Source of the DNA: an uncultured Lachnospiraceae bacterium
GTDB taxonomy: Bacteria; Bacillota; Clostridia; Lachnospirales; Lachnospiraceae
DNA: 6,442 nucleotides
Reading direction: 5' to 3'
Assembly: GCA_944376975.1 (NCBI GenBank)
Contig: CALWEE010000099.1
Coordinates: 1 to 6,442 of the forward strand
Shown here: positions 5,434 to 6,442 of the stretch, piece by piece
How the letters are laid out: the number at the start of each line of letters is the position of its first letter
How positions within the stretch are numbered: position 1 is the stretch's first letter
The notes under the pieces: generated by a model
The model's input: only the letters and a program-made list of their open reading frames with translations
The model's database searches: none
What the model was told of the DNA's origin: nothing
Program-made: the position numbers and the translations under genes

Positions 5434-6442
5434 AGAACTGAAAATACAAAAACGGGCTGTAGTTTGTGGAAACAATGGCCATCAGGCTGCACACCGTGAC
5501 GATCAGGATAAACACGCAGGCCGCGGCGTTGAACAAAACGGAACCCTCCTGCCATTCGCGGAGTCTGTCCTGGATCTTTTTATTGCCCAAAAAAGCAATG
5601 CCAAAAACAGAAACGATGACAAGGAACATCAGACGTGGCGTCACAAAATAACTGAAAGAATAGGTTTCGTTCCCGCCGCCGATGCCGAACATATGCCCCA
5701 GATACCGGAGCAGTTCGTCAAAGCTGCCCACTTTAAAACATACCCAACCGAAATTGACCACCAACATCGTCCCCAGCCATTTGACAGGAGACGGGATACG
5801 GGCATACCAGGCGGTTCTTTTGGACGCGTACCGTTCAAACAGGACACAGACGCCATGGCCGATCCCCCAAGCAATGAATATCCAGCTGGCTCCATGCCAG
5901 ATACCCGTCACTAAAAAGACAATGAACAGGTTCACGTAAACATTGCCCTTCCGGTTTCCGCCCAACGGGATATAAAGATAGTCGCGAAAGGCCGCGCCCA
6001 AAGACATATGCCACCTGCGCCAGAATTCCGTCACCGACTGGCTGCGGTAAGGAAAATCGAAGTTTTCCTTGAAACGAAAACCGAATATCCGTCCCAGGCC
6101 GATGGCCATATCGGAATACCCGGAAAAATCCAGATAGATCTGCAGCGTAAAACAGATGCTCCCGAGCCATGCGGTCGGCACGTCCATGCCGCTTCCCAGC
6201 AAGCCGAAAATATCATCCGCCGTCAAAGCCAGCGTATCCGCCAACAGCACCTTCTTTCCCAATCCAATCAGGAATCGCTGTATACCGTCAAGATCCGGTT
6301 CCCTTTTTCTGAAAAAAGGAGCCATGTCTTTATATTTTACGATCGGTCCCTGCGTCAGCTTTGGAAAAAAGGTGATGTACAAGGCAAGATCCGACAGGCT
6401 CAGGCAAGGCCTGGCTGTCTCCTGATAAACATCCATCATATA
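5432..6442 (-). CDS. MBOAT-family O-acyltransferase (AlgI/DltB/PatA class), 5' end missing (runs off right edge)
   Basis: This multi-pass membrane protein would pass acyl groups, usually acetyl, from the cytoplasm to an acceptor outside. The 336 visible residues are open to the right edge; the frame continues past the in-frame ATG at 6437-6439 as ...YMMDVYQ, which matches the interior YxIDVYR segment of AlgI-like proteins, so that ATG is not the start. AlgI homologues are about 460-500 long, so roughly 130 residues are absent. Landmarks: LALYITFFPKLTQGPIV (19-35 of the visible part), YLDFSGYSDMAIGLG (103-117), NFDFPY..S..EFWRRWHMSLG (127-149), RDYLYIPLGGNRKG (153-166), the invariant catalytic His183 in GIWHGASW (180-187), HG at 196-197 and a closing NYSPFLYFQF (327-336). 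Further membrane segments are likely near 220-236, 270-286 and 303-324. It lies 11 bases upstream of the AlgJ-like gene. The family is certain; the acceptor polymer is not known. Confidence 0.93.
   Translation of the reverse strand, partial: YMMDVYQETARPCLSLSDLALYITFFPKLTQGPIVKYKDMAPFFRKREPDLDGIQRFLIGLGKKVLLADTLALTADDIFGLLGSGMDVPTAWLGSICFTLQIYLDFSGYSDMAIGLGRIFGFRFKENFDFPYRSQSVTEFWRRWHMSLGAAFRDYLYIPLGGNRKGNVYVNLFIVFLVTGIWHGASWIFIAWGIGHGVCVLFERYASKRTAWYARIPSPVKWLGTMLVVNFGWVCFKVGSFDELLRYLGHMFGIGGGNETYSFSYFVTPRLMFLVIVSVFGIAFLGNKKIQDRLREWQEGSVLFNAAACVFILIVTVCSLMAIVSTNYSPFLYFQF

Noticed and set aside
5421..5555. Upstream extension of the AlgJ-like gene by 45 codons
   Set aside because: The extension overlaps the MBOAT 3' end in another frame and has no hydrophobic signal, while the start at 5420 has a near-perfect ribosome binding site followed directly by a membrane anchor.
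6437..6439. ATG as the true start of the MBOAT gene
   Set aside because: The frame stays open to the edge, the visible part begins in the middle of the known fold, and about 130 N-terminal residues of the family are missing.
1..6442. CRISPR array, transposon ends, tRNA or rRNA genes
   Set aside because: No regularly spaced repeats, transposase fragments, terminal inverted repeats or tRNA/rRNA-like stretches were seen on either strand by reading.

Overview
The window looks like a chromosomal segment from a low-to-mid GC Firmicute, most plausibly a Clostridia / Lachnospiraceae-type anaerobe. The reasons are the strong AGGAGG-type ribosome binding sites, the TTGACA/TATAAT-like promoters with TG-extended -10 boxes, the protein sequences themselves, and the combination of typA, an SSB-like gene, a corrinoid adenosyltransferase gene and dapA. 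The taxonomic call is an inference from style and content, not from a search.

Left half, minus strand, transcribed right to left: a tandem-OB-fold SSB-like protein (1286-1912), an ATP:corrinoid adenosyltransferase (691-1197) and the first 206 codons of dapA (1-618, running off the left edge). Each of the last two genes has a recognisable promoter of its own in the short gap before it, so the three are neighbours in one direction more than a tight operon. No cobalamin or lysine riboswitch is visible.

Centre, plus strand: typA/bipA (2200-4026), a complete ribosome-associated translational GTPase. It is divergent from the SSB-like gene across a 287-base intergenic region and ends at a strong hairpin (4033-4078) that also has the right shape to end the convergent transcript arriving from the right.

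Right half, minus strand: a membrane-bound O-acyltransferase (MBOAT, AlgI/DltB/PatA class; 5432 to the right edge, lacking its N-terminal part) followed 11 bases later by an AlgJ/AlgX/DHHW-like membrane-anchored SGNH-type protein (4101-5420). The two are almost certainly translationally coupled. Together they form a two-part O-acylation module: the MBOAT would move an acyl group across the membrane and the anchored partner would place it on an extracellular polymer. The polymer is not shown by the sequence.

Most of the window is housekeeping. The parts worth a second look are the tandem-OB SSB-like protein with no acidic tail, the shortened corrinoid adenosyltransferase away from cobalamin genes, and the O-acylation pair, whose partner protein has an unusually spaced D-x-x-H-W motif and an extra C-terminal segment.
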